Shown piece after piece: positions 1-6,504 of a DNA stretch of 6,693 bases. Every line of letters starts with the position of its first letter. Position 1 is the stretch's first letter. The DNA is taken from assembly GCA_036567945.1 (NCBI GenBank), contig DATCTM010000095.1, positions 1 through 6,693 on the forward strand, given 5' to 3'. The position numbers were made by a program, and so were the translations under genes. Below the pieces are notes generated by a model. That model saw only the letters and a program-made list of their open reading frames with translations, had not been told where the DNA came from and did not search any database. Source of the stretch: BRH-c54 sp036567945 (GTDB lineage Bacteria; Bacteroidota; Bacteroidia; Flavobacteriales_E; Vicingaceae).

Positions 1-2060
1 TTACCACCACTTTATCTGGCACAGTTCCCGGACCTATACCTGTGGGTGGTTTTGTTAATTATACTTTTCCTACAACTATTAACATGACTCCAATTGGAAC
101 TTATAATTTTAACACTTTTACTCTTCTTGCTGGCGATATTAATCCTAGCAATGATACTCTAGCAACATCTATCAATGTTACTCAAGTAATTATTTCTAGT
201 TTCCCATATTATGAAAATTTTAATAGTGGAAATGGATATTGGTTAGCCTCAGGACAAAATCCTCCCGGGAATGGTGGACGTAATTTCTTATTAGGAAACA
301 TTCCTTATCTCAATGGTCCTCAAGGAAATGGTGACAGTTGGTACATCGAAACTACTGCTCCCTATTATGATGGAACTCAAATTTGGATAGAAAGTCCTGT
401 ATTTGATTTTACTAACCTTTTAAATCCACAACTTAGTTTTGATATTAAACACAGCTTACATTCTTCGGATTGGGTAAAAGTGGAATACAGCACCAATGGT
501 GGAACAACATGGATTCAATTAGGCAATGGTCCTAATGCTACTTGGTACAACCAAACCAACTATTGGGCGAATTCTCAAGCTAGTCCAGTAGATACATGGA
601 CAAGAATGGAAAGAGATTTATGTACTTTAGTTGGACAAAGCTGTGTAAAATTTAGAGTACTAGCTCGTCCGTATTATGGCAATCCAAATTATCCGAATTG
701 GTATAATTTTGCTTTTGACAACTTCCATATTACTGACACTCCTTTAGATGCAGCTCTCACTTTAGTTGCCAGCTGTTGGGGAAGCGAGTATGAAATTGAA
801 GCTACTATTACCAATAATGCTTTGCCTTGTACAGCTACACCTATCCTTACCAGTTTTGATATTACGTATAGCATTGATGGTGGGGCACCTGTTACTATAC
901 CATTTACAGGGCAAAATATTGCAGGAGGTGCTTCTGCAACAGTAGTTTTAACCAACACAACAGTTCCTAACAACAACAGTAATGTAGTTGCTTGGATTAA
1001 TTTCCCAAATTCATTTAACGACCAAATTTTTCAAAACGATACTGCTTATGGTTATGCTGTTAATTGGCCAAATTGTAACGATCATTGTAGTAATGCTATT
1101 GATTTAGGATTAGGGACAACAACAGCTACACAAACCAGTAATGCTACTGTTAATTTAAGCGAAGAACCTTTTTTTAGCGGATGTGGAGGTATCACACTTG
1201 AAAATACCGTATGGTATCAATTTACTACAAATAGCAGTGGAGATAGTGTTACCATCATCTTTGACAACCAAGTTTGTTCCCCTTCACAAAACGGGATACA
1301 AGTTTCCATAGTGCAAGCTACTGTTAGTTGTGACCCTATGACTTATTCAGAAATTTTCTGCTCCGCCAGTAATGATACTACTGCTTTTCAATTTGGACCG
1401 ATTCTACTCCCACCAAATACTACTTATTATATTGCTGTTGATGGTTTTGCCGGAAGTGATTGTGATTTCGATATTACCATAGAAGGAGCTGTTAACCCTC
1501 CTTTACCTATAGAATTAATATCTTTTAATGCAACATGTGCTCCGACAAACAGTGCTGTAGATTTAAAATGGTTATCAGCTACCGAAATAAATAATGACTT
1601 TTATACCATTGAAAGAAGTTCAGATGCTCTAACATTTGAAGTCGTTGCCACTATAAAAGGTGCCGGAAATAGCAATAATATTAATTCGTATTTCTTTAGA
1701 GATGTAAATCCAATAAATGGAACTTCCTATTATCGCTTAAAACAAACCGATTTTAATGGAAATTTTGAATATTTTGATATGGTAGCAGTAAATTGTGCTG
1801 ATGGCAATAATGGTATTTCAATTTATCCTAATCCCGCCAACAATGAGTTTACGGTACAATTAGAAGGTGAAAAAGGAAATGAAATTAGTATCGAAATGTA
1901 CAATAGCATTGGCCAACAGGTGATGAGTAAAACCTTAATTCTATCAGGTAAATTCTTATCAGAACAAATTGATGTAAACGAATTTGATCAAGGTATTTAT
2001 TTCGTAAACATTAAAATAAACAACTCATTAATCTCTAAAAAACTCATCATCAACAAATAA
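1..2060 (+). CDS. Secreted multidomain protein with T9SS type A sorting domain (5'-truncated)
   Basis: The frame is open from position 3 to the TAA at 2058-2060 (685 visible residues), so the gene starts left of the window; the GTG at 42 lies inside the gene. Residues are numbered from position 3. About 1-60 look like the end of a beta-sandwich (CARDB-like) domain. Residues 67-243 resemble a MAM-like jelly roll (FPYYENF at the start, WIESPVFDF, FAFDNFHI at the end). Residues 247-358 form another CARDB-like Ig fold, and 359-497 a cysteine-containing PPC-like beta domain (CSNAIDL, NTVWYQF, TTYYIAVDGF). Residues 499-598 are the FN3-like module often placed before the sorting signal (LPIELISF, EINNDFYTIERS, YYRLKQTDFNG). 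Residues 605-685 are the sorting domain (ISIYPNPANNEF, GIYFVNI, KKLIINK). By family knowledge, this C-terminal domain directs transport across the outer membrane by T9SS and is then cleaved. No catalytic motif is visible, so adhesion or matrix binding is a guess and an N-terminal enzyme domain outside the window is possible. The T9SS call is firm; the inner domain names are tentative. Confidence 0.9.
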   Translation, partial: TTTLSGTVPGPIPVGGFVNYTFPTTINMTPIGTYNFNTFTLLAGDINPSNDTLATSINVTQVIISSFPYYENFNSGNGYWLASGQNPPGNGGRNFLLGNIPYLNGPQGNGDSWYIETTAPYYDGTQIWIESPVFDFTNLLNPQLSFDIKHSLHSSDWVKVEYSTNGGTTWIQLGNGPNATWYNQTNYWANSQASPVDTWTRMERDLCTLVGQSCVKFRVLARPYYGNPNYPNWYNFAFDNFHITDTPLDAALTLVASCWGSEYEIEATITNNALPCTATPILTSFDITYSIDGGAPVTIPFTGQNIAGGASATVVLTNTTVPNNNSNVVAWINFPNSFNDQIFQNDTAYGYAVNWPNCNDHCSNAIDLGLGTTTATQTSNATVNLSEEPFFSGCGGITLENTVWYQFTTNSSGDSVTIIFDNQVCSPSQNGIQVSIVQATVSCDPMTYSEIFCSASNDTTAFQFGPILLPPNTTYYIAVDGFAGSDCDFDITIEGAVNPPLPIELISFNATCAPTNSAVDLKWLSATEINNDFYTIERSSDALTFEVVATIKGAGNSNNINSYFFRDVNPINGTSYYRLKQTDFNGNFEYFDMVAVNCADGNNGISIYPNPANNEFTVQLEGEKGNEISIEMYNSIGQQVMSKTLILSGKFLSEQIDVNEFDQGIYFVNIKINNSLISKKLIINK

Positions 2061-2061
2061 T

Positions 2062-2080
2062 ATCAAATGATTTCTTTGAT
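2062..2080. terminator. Possible weak hairpin at the convergent gene junction
   Basis: ATCAAA (2062-2067) and TTTGAT (2075-2080) are perfect inverted arms around a 7-base loop, placed exactly where the T9SS gene and the Nudix gene meet with 2 bp between their stops. A second small pair, AAGTA (2089-2093) and TACTT (2102-2106), lies a little downstream within the Nudix 3' end. Both stems are short and AT-rich, and neither is followed by a clean T run on the plus strand, so a bidirectional terminator is possible but weakly supported. Most of the hairpin also codes for the Nudix C-terminus. Confidence 0.25.
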
Positions 2081-2662
2081 GGATGGGTAAGTATTTTTCA
2101 GTACTTCTCGTTGAACCTCTTCATCATCCATCCAGCGTGCATCCGTAATATTCTCTTCTGTTTGAGGCACTAACTCACTTGTATCATCACTTTTCATTGA
2201 GTACCAAACCGATTGTTTTAAAACCATTTTACCATTTAATTCATAAATATGGTATGTATCTTTGATATGATTTAAAATCGTTAAATTACCAATACCACAC
2301 TCCTCCTCTACTTCTCTTATTGCAGAAGCTTCAAGTGTTTCATTTGCCTCAACTTTGCCTTTAGGTAAATCCCATTTTCCTAACCTAAAAATAAATAAAA
2401 CTTTTCCTTCAGTATTACTTACCTTACCTCCCGCTGCAGTTATCAATTCAAAATTATTTTTAAAACTTTCAAAATCTTGATCAGGAGTAGGCGTTAAAAA
2501 AACTAAATGCTTAAGTTTGCCACCATTTTTTAAAAAATTCACCACCATAGATACTATAGCGTTATCGTAATAATGGAGAACCAAAACATTTTCCATATCA
2601 CTTAATAACTTGGTGTTTTTTGTGAATAAAATAACCTTATCGTTAACAAAAACTTTATACAT
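2063..2662 (-). CDS. Nudix (NUDIX) hydrolase with N-terminal extension
   Basis: This is a 199-residue protein read from the ATG at 2662-2660 (MYKVFVNDK...) to the TGA at 2065-2063. The full Nudix box GX5EX7REUXEEXGU is present at residues 102-124: G102, E108, R116, E117, E120, E121, G123, I124, preceded by KWDLPKGK. These residues bind the divalent metal and catalyse hydrolysis of a nucleoside diphosphate linked to another moiety; the substrate cannot be read from the sequence. About 75 residues stand before the catalytic domain, longer than in minimal Nudix enzymes such as MutT, and appear to form a small region of their own. Another in-frame ATG at 2671-2669 would add three residues; I prefer the inner one because MYKVF is the N-terminus I recall for related Bacteroidota proteins. 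No membrane segment or signal peptide is visible, so it should be cytoplasmic. It converges on the T9SS gene (2 bp between stops) and diverges from pyrE (7 bp between starts). Confidence 0.9.
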   Translation of the reverse strand: MYKVFVNDKVILFTKNTKLLSDMENVLVLHYYDNAIVSMVVNFLKNGGKLKHLVFLTPTPDQDFESFKNNFELITAAGGKVSNTEGKVLFIFRLGKWDLPKGKVEANETLEASAIREVEEECGIGNLTILNHIKDTYHIYELNGKMVLKQSVWYSMKSDDTSELVPQTEENITDARWMDDEEVQREVLKNTYPSIKEII

Positions 2663-2665
2663 TTG
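2658..2665 (+). promoter_or_regulatory. Candidate Bacteroidota -7 promoter element for pyrE
   Basis: TACATTTG is an exact match to the -7 consensus TAnnTTTG used by the primary sigma factor of Bacteroidota. It ends 4 bp before the pyrE ATG at 2670, so transcription would start at about 2668-2670 and the mRNA would have little or no leader. The box covers the preferred Nudix start codon on the other strand (2660-2662). I see no clear -33 TTG at the usual distance of about 20 bp; the nearest TTTG (2619-2622) is 35 bp away. By base composition one exact match is expected per 1-2 kb per strand, so position is the main support. Confidence 0.4.
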
Positions 2666-2669
2666 CAGC

Positions 2670-3314
2670 ATGATATTTAATAATGAGTCCGCAAAAAAAG
2701 TTGCAGAATTACTACTGCAAATTAAAGCTATTAAATTGCAATCTGCAAATCCTTTTACATGGGCATCAGGTTGGAAGTCACCAATTTATTGTGATAATAG
2801 GAAAGCATTGTCTTATCCACCTGTAAGAACCTACATTCGTCAGCAATTTGTTGATGCCATTAAAGAATTTTTTCCAACAGTAGATGTTATTGCAGGAGTA
2901 GCAACAGGAGGTATTGCCCATGGTGTATTAGTTGCGGAAGCGTTAGGCCTACCATTCGCTTATGTTCGTTCTTCCAGTAAAGAGCATGGTATGCAAAACC
3001 TTATTGAAGGAGAAATAGAAAAAGGTCAAAACATTGTAGTTATTGAGGATTTAATTTCTACAGGTGGTAGCAGCCTTAAAGCAGTAGAAGAACTGAGGAA
3101 AAATGGTGGAAACGTATTAGGTATGCTAGCTATCTTCTCTTATAATTTTGACGAATCTGTTAAAAATTTTGAGGCTAATAAGTGTAAATTATACACCTTA
3201 AGTAACTACAATGTACTGTTAGATACTGCCGTAAAAACAAACTATATTTCAGAAAAAGATGTTGATTCTCTTAACCAATGGAGAGATAATCCTAAAGCAT
3301 GGGATGTGAAATAA
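2670..3314 (+). CDS. pyrE: Orotate phosphoribosyltransferase (EC 2.4.2.10)
   Basis: The 214-residue protein transfers phosphoribosyl from PRPP to orotate, giving orotidine 5'-monophosphate and pyrophosphate, the fifth step of de novo UMP synthesis in the cytoplasm. The N-terminal part has the OPRTase pattern FTWASGWKSPIYCDNRKALS (residues 29-48), which contacts orotate. GVATGGIAHG lies at about 76-85. The flexible catalytic loop carries K104, H106 and G107 (SSSKEHGMQNLIEG). The PRPP-binding motif VVIEDLISTGGSS is at 123-135, with the acidic pair E126-D127. The length fits the family. I chose the ATG at 2670 because MIFNNESAKKVAELLLQIKAI begins like PyrE; a start at the GTG at 2610 would add 20 residues that are only the antisense of the Nudix N-terminus. 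No Shine-Dalgarno sequence precedes the ATG, as is common in Bacteroidota. It diverges from the Nudix gene and probably shares a transcript with the SRPBCC gene behind it. Confidence 0.96.
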   Translation: MIFNNESAKKVAELLLQIKAIKLQSANPFTWASGWKSPIYCDNRKALSYPPVRTYIRQQFVDAIKEFFPTVDVIAGVATGGIAHGVLVAEALGLPFAYVRSSSKEHGMQNLIEGEIEKGQNIVVIEDLISTGGSSLKAVEELRKNGGNVLGMLAIFSYNFDESVKNFEANKCKLYTLSNYNVLLDTAVKTNYISEKDVDSLNQWRDNPKAWDVK

Positions 3315-3330
3315 ATAAAAATACATTCTA

Positions 3331-3347
3331 AGTTAACTCATTTAACT
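3331..3347. repeat. Short inverted repeat between pyrE and the SRPBCC gene
   Basis: AGTTAA (3331-3336) and TTAACT (3342-3347) are perfect inverted arms around the 5-base loop CTCAT, in the 45 bp between the pyrE stop and the next ATG. The left arm also opens an 8-base palindrome, AGTTAACT. The stem has only one G:C pair and no T run follows directly, so it is a poor terminator. It could be a weak operator or a chance product of an AT-rich spacer. Confidence 0.25.
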
Positions 3348-3359
3348 AAAAATAGACTT

Positions 3360-3755
3360 ATGAAAATTGCTCCAAAAGCAGAACTTATAAATACTAGTGA
3401 CGAAATTTTGTTCAACCTTTTATCCGACCTAAATAATCTTAAAGAATTTTTACCTGCAGAAAAGATTGAAAATTGGAATGCTACTTCCGATAATTGTTCT
3501 TTTAAAATTAAGGGATTAGCAGAAGTTGGGCTAAAAAAAGTAGCCACTACTCCTAACTCTTTAATTTATTTAGATTCTTTTAAAGCTCCATTCAAGTTCA
3601 CCTTAAATTTTTATCTTGAAAAAATTGAGGACAATAAAACCAACACCTCTTTTGTTTTCGAAGCTAACATTAACCCTTTTATGAAAATGATGCTCGAAAA
3701 ACCACTTAATCAGTTTTTTAACGAAATTATTGTTAACTTAAAAGCTAAGTATTAA
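3360..3755 (+). CDS. SRPBCC (START-like) family protein, function unknown
   Basis: This 131-residue protein starts at the ATG 3360-3362 and ends at the TAA 3753-3755. The pattern fits the helix-grip fold of the SRPBCC superfamily: a first beta strand (MKIAPKAELIN), a short helical part typical of these proteins (DEILFNLLSDLNNLKEFLP, residues about 14-32), a run of alternating beta strands through residues about 45-105 (NCSFKIKGLAEVGLKKV, FKFTLNFYLEKI, TSFVFEANINPF), and a long C-terminal helix (about 108-131) rich in hydrophobic residues that would close the cavity. Such proteins often bind a hydrophobic ligand, but no ligand or catalytic residue can be named here. No signal peptide is present, so it is probably cytoplasmic. 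It lies 45 bp behind pyrE on the same strand with no good promoter in the gap, so cotranscription is likely. A role in pyrimidine synthesis does not follow from the fold, and the pairing may be positional only. Confidence 0.8.
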   Translation: MKIAPKAELINTSDEILFNLLSDLNNLKEFLPAEKIENWNATSDNCSFKIKGLAEVGLKKVATTPNSLIYLDSFKAPFKFTLNFYLEKIEDNKTNTSFVFEANINPFMKMMLEKPLNQFFNEIIVNLKAKY

Positions 3756-3835
3756 ATTACTAAAGTTTATTGTTACTGTTAATAACTATTCATTAGTTGG
3801 TATAGGTATTTTTTCAAAAATTTAGGACAATGACT

Positions 3836-3843
3836 TAAGTTTG
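3836..3843 (+). promoter_or_regulatory. Candidate Bacteroidota -7 promoter element for mutS
   Basis: TAAGTTTG is an exact match to the -7 consensus TAnnTTTG. Transcription would start at about 3846-3850, which leaves a leader of roughly 13-17 bases before the ATG at 3863 but places the upstream GTG (3845-3847) at or before the transcript end. It therefore bears on the choice of start. No -33 TTG stands at the expected distance; the sequence there is a T and A run (3809-3823). The nearest TTG, 3797-3799, is 36 bp upstream. The gap from 3756 to 3862 holds nothing else that I recognise beyond AT-rich sequence and a small GTTA-A-TAAC inverted repeat at 3778-3786. Confidence 0.35.
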
Positions 3844-3862
3844 TGTGAGTTTTAAAACACAG

Positions 3863-6493
3863 ATGCAAGCCGCCTTGAAAAAAGATAAAAAAGAAGAAAA
3901 ACCAATCACTCCTTTGATGAAGCAATACAATGCCATCAAAGCAAAATACCCTGATGCTTTATTGCTTTTTAGAGTAGGAGATTTTTACGAAACTTTTGGT
4001 GAAGATGCTATTAAAGCCGCTAATATTTTAGGCATTGTACTAACTGCCAGAAACAACGGTTCTTCTAAATTAGAATTGGCCGGTTTTCCACACCATTCCT
4101 TAAACACTTATTTGCCTAAATTGGTTCGTTCCGGATTGCGTGTTGCTATTTGCGACCAATTAGAAGCTCCAAGCAAAGAAAAAAAGATAGTTAAAAGAGG
4201 GGTTACTGAATTAGTAACTCCGGGAGTAACCTTTAACGACCAGATTTTAGATCATAAATCCAATAATTTTTTAGCTGCGGTTTCACTAACAAAAAAAGGT
4301 GCCGGAGTTGCTTTTTTAGATATTTCTACCGGAGAGTTCTTAGCTGCCGAAGGAAGTATAGAATATATCGATAAGCTTTTACATGGTTTTAAACCTTCTG
4401 AAGTGCTTTTTAAACGCAACGACAAAAAACAGTTTCATGAACTTTTTGGCAACCAATTTTACACTTATGCTGTTGATGAATGGGCATTTACAGAAGATTT
4501 TGGTAGGGAAACTCTCCAAAATCATTTTCAAACCAAATCGCTAAAAGGTTTTGGTGTTGAAGATTTTTCCAATGCCATTGTAGCTGCCGGAGTTGCCTTG
4601 CACTATCTCTCAGAAACGCAACACGAAAAAGTGAAACACATTACCGCTTTATCAAGGATTGAAGAAGATAAATATGTTTGGCTCGATAAATTTACAGTTA
4701 GAAACTTAGAGTTAATCTACTCTCCCAACGAAAATGCCAAAACACTTATAGACATTATCGATTGCACCATTTCTCCAATGGGTTCTCGTTTAATGAAACG
4801 TTGGGTTACCCTACCGTTAAAGGATGTGGCTCCAATTAATGCTCGTTTAGAAATAGTAAATACTTTCGTTAATCTAACTGATTTTGCAACAACCATTAAA
4901 ACCGCCATACACGAAATTGGCGATTTAGAAAGACTGGTTTCAAAAGTAGCCACAGGAAGGATCAACCCGAGAGAAGTGATGCAGCTAAAGCGGGCTTTAT
5001 TGGCTATAGAACCCATAAAAACAGCTTGTTTATCTAATGATAATACTGCTTTAAAAAAAATTGGAGAACAACTTAATCCGTGTACTATTTTAAAAAACAA
5101 AATAGAAGCTACCATTTTTGACGATCCTCCTGTAGCTATTGCCAAAGGAAATGTGATAAAAAATAATGTTGCTAAAGAATTAGATGAACTCCGAAAAATA
5201 TTACATTCCGGAAAAGATGCTTTGGTAGAAATTCAAGAAAGAGAAAGTGAACTTACCGGTATTCCAAGTTTAAAAATTGCATTTAATAATGTTTTCGGAT
5301 ATTATATTGAAGTAAGAAATACACATAAAGACAAAGTGCCTCCAACTTGGCACAGAAAACAAACACTTACTCAGGCAGAGCGCTACATCACTGAAGAACT
5401 TAAAGAATATGAAAGTAAAATTTTAGGTGCTGATGAGAAAATTTTGGTACTCGAAACACAATTGTTTAACGATTTAGTGTTAGAGCTAGCAGACTATATT
5501 ACACCTATTCAGTTAAATGCTGTTTTAATTGCCCAACTTGATTGTTTATTGTCATTTGCGACTATTGCTAAAGAACATAATTATACCCGACCAGAAGTTA
5601 ACGATACCAAAATTATTGACATCAAATCAGGAAGACATCCGGTTATAGAACAACAATTGCCTATTGGCGAAGAGTATGTTGCTAACGATATTTATTTAGA
5701 TGATAGTCAGCAACAGATTATAATGATTACTGGACCAAATATGTCAGGAAAATCAGCCTTATTAAGGCAAACTGCTTTAATTACACTGTTAGCTCAAATT
5801 GGTTCTTATGTCCCTGCCAAACATGCTATTATTGGTGTAGTTGATAAAATTTTTACCCGAGTTGGAGCTTCAGACAACATTTCTCAAGGAGAATCTACTT
5901 TCATGGTAGAAATGAATGAAACGGCCAGTATTTTAAATAACCTTTCGGAGAGAAGTTTAATTTTGTTAGATGAAATTGGTAGAGGTACAAGCACTTACGA
6001 TGGTATTTCCATAGCTTGGAGCATAGCTGAATATTTACATGAACATCCTACACATAGAGCGAAAACACTTTTTGCTACGCATTATCATGAGCTTAATGAT
6101 ATGACCAACAGCTTTAAGCGAATTAAAAACTTTAATGTTTCTGTTAAAGAAATTAATAACAAAATTCACTTTCTAAGAAAATTGGTACAAGGTGGAAGTA
6201 ATCATAGCTTTGGTATTCATGTTGCAAAAATGGCAGGTATGCCTAAAATTATGTTGGATAGAGCTAACGACATCCTGAAACAATTGGAAAATTCGCATGT
6301 AAGCAGCAGCAAAAATAAAAAAGTAAGTGCTAAACCAACAGTTGAAGACATGCAATTAAGCTTCTTTCAATTGGACGACCCTGTTTTAGAACAAATTAGA
6401 GAAGAACTAATTACTATTGATATCAATACCCTTACGCCCGTTGAAGCTTTGATGAAACTCAACGAGATTAAAAAAATGGTTGGAGGGAAATAA
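3863..6493 (+). CDS. mutS: DNA mismatch repair protein MutS
   Basis: MutS is the ATPase that finds base mismatches and small loops in DNA and recruits MutL. From the ATG at 3863 the protein has 876 residues, near the 853 of E. coli MutS. Domain I begins with PLMKQYNAIKAKYPDALLLF and holds the mismatch-probing Phe-x-Glu motif (F41, E43 in GDFYETF). The connector, lever and clamp regions follow, with the conserved GYYIEV from residue 479 and TLTQAERYITEELKEYE just after it. The ATPase domain has the Walker A motif GPNMSGKS at 624-631, the signature STFMVEM, Walker B acidic residues D703-E704 (LILLDEIGRGTSTYDG), the helix-turn-helix FGIHVAKMAGMP at 783-794, and a conserved ATHYHEL. Near the C-terminus, QLSFF (831-835) resembles a beta-clamp binding motif, followed by a tail ending PVEALMKLNEIKKMV. 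All key residues are intact. An in-frame GTG at 3845 would add six residues. I chose the ATG because the region before PLMKQYN is then 16 residues and a -7 box sits just upstream. Confidence 0.97.
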   Translation: MQAALKKDKKEEKPITPLMKQYNAIKAKYPDALLLFRVGDFYETFGEDAIKAANILGIVLTARNNGSSKLELAGFPHHSLNTYLPKLVRSGLRVAICDQLEAPSKEKKIVKRGVTELVTPGVTFNDQILDHKSNNFLAAVSLTKKGAGVAFLDISTGEFLAAEGSIEYIDKLLHGFKPSEVLFKRNDKKQFHELFGNQFYTYAVDEWAFTEDFGRETLQNHFQTKSLKGFGVEDFSNAIVAAGVALHYLSETQHEKVKHITALSRIEEDKYVWLDKFTVRNLELIYSPNENAKTLIDIIDCTISPMGSRLMKRWVTLPLKDVAPINARLEIVNTFVNLTDFATTIKTAIHEIGDLERLVSKVATGRINPREVMQLKRALLAIEPIKTACLSNDNTALKKIGEQLNPCTILKNKIEATIFDDPPVAIAKGNVIKNNVAKELDELRKILHSGKDALVEIQERESELTGIPSLKIAFNNVFGYYIEVRNTHKDKVPPTWHRKQTLTQAERYITEELKEYESKILGADEKILVLETQLFNDLVLELADYITPIQLNAVLIAQLDCLLSFATIAKEHNYTRPEVNDTKIIDIKSGRHPVIEQQLPIGEEYVANDIYLDDSQQQIIMITGPNMSGKSALLRQTALITLLAQIGSYVPAKHAIIGVVDKIFTRVGASDNISQGESTFMVEMNETASILNNLSERSLILLDEIGRGTSTYDGISIAWSIAEYLHEHPTHRAKTLFATHYHELNDMTNSFKRIKNFNVSVKEINNKIHFLRKLVQGGSNHSFGIHVAKMAGMPKIMLDRANDILKQLENSHVSSSKNKKVSAKPTVEDMQLSFFQLDDPVLEQIREELITIDINTLTPVEALMKLNEIKKMVGGK

Positions 6494-6504
6494 AAAATAC
6501 TATC

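Noticed and set aside
42..44. GTG at 42 as the start of the first gene
   Set aside because: The frame is open to the left edge and the residues before it (TTLSGTVPGPIP) continue the same beta-domain pattern. No signal peptide follows the GTG, although a T9SS cargo needs one.
689..976. Minus-strand open frame of 95 codons inside the T9SS gene
   Set aside because: It is antisense to a well-supported coding region and its translation has no family pattern.
2610..2669. Upstream extension of pyrE starting at GTG 2610
   Set aside because: The 20 extra residues are the antisense of the Nudix N-terminus and do not look like PyrE. The ATG at 2670 gives the usual family length.
3338..3547. Minus-strand open frame of 69 codons over the SRPBCC gene
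   Set aside because: It is antisense to a better-supported frame and is short, with no motif; its hydrophobic look follows from the AT-rich complement.
3809..3823. T run followed by an A run before mutS as an intrinsic terminator for the pyrE-SRPBCC transcript
   Set aside because: There is no G:C-containing stem; the T5/A5 pairing would have almost no loop and little stability. It is more likely AT-rich spacer.
4717..5145. Minus-strand open frame of 142 codons inside mutS
   Set aside because: It is fully antisense to conserved MutS core sequence and has no recognisable motif, so it is a shadow of the real frame.
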